From Toxotes chatareus (Eukaryota; Chordata; Actinopteri; Toxotidae), in the NCBI GenBank assembly GCA_016801885.1, contig CM028885.1, forward strand, positions 20,905,834 to 20,969,833: DNA of 64,000 nt, given 5' to 3'. The notes under the pieces were generated by a model. The model was not told the DNA's origin, did not search any database, and saw nothing but the letters and a program-made list of their open reading frames with translations. Every line of letters starts with the position of its first letter. Positions within the stretch are counted from its first letter, which is position 1. The position numbers were made by a program, and so were the translations under genes. Shown piece after piece: positions 60,410 to 64,000 of the stretch.

Positions 60410-60670
60410 AGTCCTTTACCTGTGTTGGTGAAGCGCAGCGTCCCATCCTGGCCATACATCCCCGTGAAGGCCGAGCCCTGACAGTGAGCCGGCCAGCTGA
60501 GCAAAGGCCCATGAGCCTCAGCGGCTCTCTCAGGCCTGGCCAGGCTGAGGCAGACTGAGAGGAGAAGCAGGGCTGCTGTTACTGGATAGTGCTGTTTGCC
60601 GGGGCCACCGGGCCAGCTGTAAGGGCCCACATTGCCCAGGGATTATCCCCTAATGCCTGTCACAATGAGA
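60410..60670. other. GC-rich island with an open minus-strand segment
   Basis: The richest G+C block in the intergenic region. On the minus strand an open segment (60630-60416) reads through a hydrophobic stretch (ALLLLSVCLSLA) and CQGSAFTGMYGQDGTLRF, and ends at a good donor (accaacacag followed by gtaaag). It has no upstream ATG in frame: a stop precedes the segment and it opens with GTG. An acceptor (cccttacag) lies inside its 5' part. I cannot assign a family. It may be an internal exon of an unseen gene, or a conserved element with gggattatcccc and cggattaatag homeodomain-like words. Confidence 0.25.
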
Positions 60671-61159
60671 TTTGATTGGAGGCTTGAACACTCGGATTAA
60701 TAGTGTCAAGTGAACAGTGTGTAATGTCTATCCTCAAAACAGGCAGGTAGGCAACTAACTGGCCTTTCTGCCTCCAGAGAGGCACATTTAGATTGACTGA
60801 ATATCGTGTTTTATTCCAGTACAGATTCAATTTCACTTCATTAGCTGAGTGGTTTGTTCACCACCTCTCTATTCTGTAAGTTTTCTATAACACAAGCTTT
60901 GTACTTTTCACGCAGCTGCAGTTATTTTTATTCTTGATCTTATTTTAGTGTCTAAATTCTTCCAGAGATCAAGTTCATGTGACACGTGATTGTCACAGTC
61001 TGATCAGATTATTTGGTGATGTTTTACTGAATAAGAGAACGCAGTCACAAACTGTAAGATTAAACAGATCAATATCAGAGGTTAGAGTCAAAATCAGATG
61101 ACAACAGTGAAGAAAAACAAACCTCCTAATAATACATTTACTCAAGTACTGTGCTTAGG

Positions 61160-61330
61160 TTAAATTTCCACATAATGCAATGAAGTTTAACAGCACCACA
61201 AGCTGCAGCCTCCAACATGATCATACAGTTGAATCAACAGCTCTTCAGCACAGTTTCAACAAACATTAAAACCTTCATGAAGAAGGATTTATGGCAGGAC
61301 TGCTGTGTTGCGTGACTGCATTTGTTTTAG
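61160..61330. mobile_element. Fragment of the MITE seen at 27375-27772
   Basis: cataatgcaatgaagtttaa, aacagcaccacaagctgcag and ggcaggactgctgtgttgcg correspond to interior words of that MITE family. The terminal repeats are lost and aagtaaaagtac-type pieces flank it. Confidence 0.45.
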
Positions 61331-63405
61331 CTGGGAGTTTCCGAGGGTTTGATGTATTTTTACTTTCATTTTTGATACTTTAAGTACATTTTACTGGTGA
61401 TACTTCAGTACTTTAACAGTTTTAATGCAGTAGTTTTTCAGTTCAATTCACAATTAAATTCAGATTATGGTTTTACAGTCATTATATTGTAGTATATTGC
61501 AGCAGTTACAGATTTTGACCGACTCACCTCTTGAAACTATGGCAGTTTCTTTCAAACATGGAATAAATACAGTATGTTTATCATGACATCCTTATGCACA
61601 CACACTACTGTACCATGTAAGATCTATGCCACAGATATTATTTACCTGGAAAATCTTGTTGTGTTATGGGCCTTTGACAAGATTACGTTCCGTTTGTGAG
61701 TCTGGTTTAGTCATTGTGAGCTGTTAACTCTGTCTCTGGGTGTAGAGGAACCAGGCCTCTCTTCACCCCGCTGTCAACTCATTCAGCTTTTGTAGGCAAA
61801 CAGATATCTGCGGCGAGGCTGTTGAACGGCTGTTGTCATGTTTACATTCACCAAAAGACTCTGCCAACAGCCGAGCTGGGGAGTTTGTCCAGGCTCTGAC
61901 CGTTGAGCAATTAATCCCGTGTGTCTGACATGAAGTTATGCGTATTGTATGACCCACAAGTTACCTTTCGAAGAGGAAGGTTTGTCAGCTTGTCTCAGCA
62001 GTTTCAGGCTTTACAGAGATAAAAAAGGATGTAAATATTGGCAGACGCAGACCATTCATTATAAAACTTGATCCAAATGTTTTGCCTTTAATCATCATGC
62101 TTAAATGATCTGCTCGAGAACAGCGATTTGCAGTGTGTTTGGACAAAGAAGCATAGTACAACCCGATCCAGACCAAAAAGAAGCTTAGAGCGGGCAGCTG
62201 CCAAAGAATGTATTTGTAACATAAATGTCCTGGTTTTGGAAGATTTGTGAAGCATATACAGTAAACAAATCCTCTCAGAAAATGTTGCTATTGTGCTCAA
62301 ACACAGTGCAGCTTAGCAATCCAGCCAGTGGTGAGATTCATGGATGGTTTTTATATAAAGTTATATAAAAACCAAAACACTCAACCCCCTTCTGTCAGGT
62401 TACAATGGATAACGTCAAAATATTGTGAAAAGCCTGGACAAGATGTTCCATGTTAAAAAAAAAAAAATCCACACTTTCACATTTAACATGGCTCCATAAT
62501 TAATTTAAACACCTGGTCTCTGTAGTTTTTGTTTTTTACTAAATGTTACTCAAACAGGAAGAAATTGTGCACTTGTTGCCATGGTGAGTGTTTACAGATG
62601 CAGGACAGTGTCAGTGGGACTGAATCAAAACAGACCATGATACCCACGGTCATAATAATGAAAAAATAAAAACCTGTCAGTGCAGCGATGCAGCTCATTG
62701 ATGTGTTTTTGATAGTATTTTGGACAATAATGGAGCTCTGTGGCTCAGAAGAATGAGATACATCTGGCTTTGGATACACAGACAATGTTTGTTGGTCAGA
62801 TTTAATTTGTTTTTTAATTAATAATTTAAAAAAAAACGTAATTTCTATAAGTAAATCTGCATGAATTTTTTTTATATTGAGTTGAATGTTAAATTGAAAT
62901 TTAATCCATGAATTTGCACTGTACACAGTGTTGGCCTTTGAGAGAAAGGAGATCTGGAGAGCCGTGAGTCCGGTTTTATTTAACCCTCCTTTGCTGATCC
63001 ATAAACTGCTAAACCAGACTGGGGTGTGGCCCACTGAACATATATGTATTGGTGCTCCTCCCATCAGGCCCCTTCATTTGTTCCTGCTCAGCCCATAGAT
63101 ATTGTATATTTGGATGGCGTCATGAAGATAAGACCCAGTGGTTTCTGGGAAATGTTTTACAAATATGAAAACTTTGATGAATTAGAAATTAATAACAAAA
63201 ACAGTAATAACTGACCCTGAGGTTTCTCGTTAACAGGCGTCTCTTTTATAATGGTGGTCTATGGTAAAAATTTGTTTTTTGAGCGACAGGCTTTGTTGCA
63301 ATACTTTGGGTGACCACTAATTTGCAGAGGGGCTGAGTGTAGTACAGGAGATCACCAACCAAACCTGCGAGTAGTTTCAACGTCACCAAATTTCTAAAAC
63401 CACAA

Positions 63406-63406
<1 letters not shown>

Positions 63407-63448
<42 letters not shown>
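63407..63448. repeat. (TTA)n microsatellite
   Basis: About thirteen tta units, near perfect. Confidence 0.95.
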
Positions 63449-63449
<1 letters not shown>

Positions 63450-64000
63450 GATATAGAAAATCTTTCAGAGATTAAGTTCACTTTACACATCAGTGTTAGC
63501 GTCAGAGTCAGAGACGTGCAGATGAACATCGCTCTGCCACTGTCTTGTGTGACCAGAGTAATTTGTGAAGTGATGCAGCAGAGGGAAAAAGAAATGGGGA
63601 AAGCAGATGTATGAAGAAAAATCTAAGCTAAGCTAAGCTGACCCATTAAACTGTTCAATGGTGCAGTTATTCAGGAAAAGGCTTGAAAGACATAACTGAG
63701 TGAGTCCCATCATTCTCAGAAAACCTTTAGCTCCACAGGCCAATGTGGATCCTGCAGTCTGTTCTGGAGCGCATCAGCTGTTCAGCCAAATGAGTCCCTT
63801 TTTCATTAATCATTTGTTTCTCATTTGGTCAGAGTTTTGTGAAAAAGGATTTGCATCTCCACATCCCTTTGTGACATGCAAATCATTCGATGAATGACTG
63901 CGGACGTAAAAAAAAAACAAAACCCCCACCAACTGCTGCTTCTGCGAGGGAGGCAGCACAATGTGGCTGAAACAGACGTCACACAGGGAACATCTTTAGC

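Larger units (their letters stand above)
53150..64000. other. Intergenic region upstream of hnf4a
   Basis: About 11 kb with no recognisable exon. Contents: aagtaaaagtac-family copies (54636-55045, 59815-59930 and fragments at 61130-61445), a gctaac-type family copy (56515-57010), a MITE fragment (about 61160-61330), a (TTA)n microsatellite near 63.4 kb and two GC-richer unique islands (57740-58110 and 60410-60670). The longest open frame, 62546-63064 on the minus strand, is AT-rich and matches no family I know. Confidence 0.5.

Noticed and set aside
62546..63064. Longest unspliced open frame (172 codons, minus strand)
   Set aside because: AT-rich, made of low-information hydrophobic and Lys/Ile runs, with no recognisable domain; stop-poor composition explains it. 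It ends near repeats and has no gene-like context.
1..64000. CRISPR arrays, tRNA or rRNA genes, prokaryotic operons, viral or retroviral genes
   Set aside because: I looked for regular spaced repeats, tRNA B-box words in context and polymerase-like frames on both strands and found none. Everything fits a vertebrate chromosome.

Overview
This window is a stretch of vertebrate nuclear chromosome, almost certainly from a ray-finned (teleost, probably percomorph) fish. Genes are split by GT-AG introns. The exons encode recognisable orthologues of mammalian proteins, introns are mostly short, and AT-rich intergenic DNA carries microsatellites, a Tc1/mariner-like element, a MITE and several dispersed repeat families that I remember as common in percomorph genomes. 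Nothing prokaryotic, viral or CRISPR-like is present.

Layout. 1-1770: intergenic, simple repeats. 1771-2312: CpG-enriched 5' flank of ada, with one exon-like segment. 2313-14146 (+): complete ada (adenosine deaminase), 11 coding exons, 363 codons, 3' UTR to about 15045. 15133-15913: internally deleted Tc1/mariner-type transposon between two convergent genes. 16934-18112 (-): coding part of pkig (PKA inhibitor gamma), two coding exons, 78 codons; a roughly 20 kb 5' intron full of repeats reaches a CpG-rich promoter near 37.6-38.25 kb. 38.3-42.1 kb: repeat-rich intergenic DNA. 42608-45288 (-): complete ttpal (alpha-tocopherol transfer protein-like), five coding exons, 345 codons, promoter near 46.1 kb. 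48061-52815 (-): complete hnf4a, ten coding exons, 454 codons, P1-type promoter just upstream with a strong HNF1-like site. 53.2-64 kb: an 11 kb intergenic region with no recognisable gene.

The order and relative orientation ada / pkig / ttpal / hnf4a match the block I remember on human 20q13.12, inverted. SERINC3, which sits between PKIG and TTPAL in human, is not seen. The genes do not form an operon or joint pathway: Ada is purine salvage, Pkig damps PKA, Ttpal is a CRAL-TRIO lipid carrier and Hnf4a is a liver/gut/pancreas transcription factor.

I do not see an undescribed biological system. The more interesting points are in gene structure: hnf4a can make only the alpha1-type F domain, its human-like N-terminal extension survives in frame but has no AUG, an HNF1-like site is kept in its promoter, ada has no separate last exon, and pkig may have an alternative first exon. 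Exon boundaries were set by eye from splice signals, reading phase and remembered human proteins; no alignment was run.
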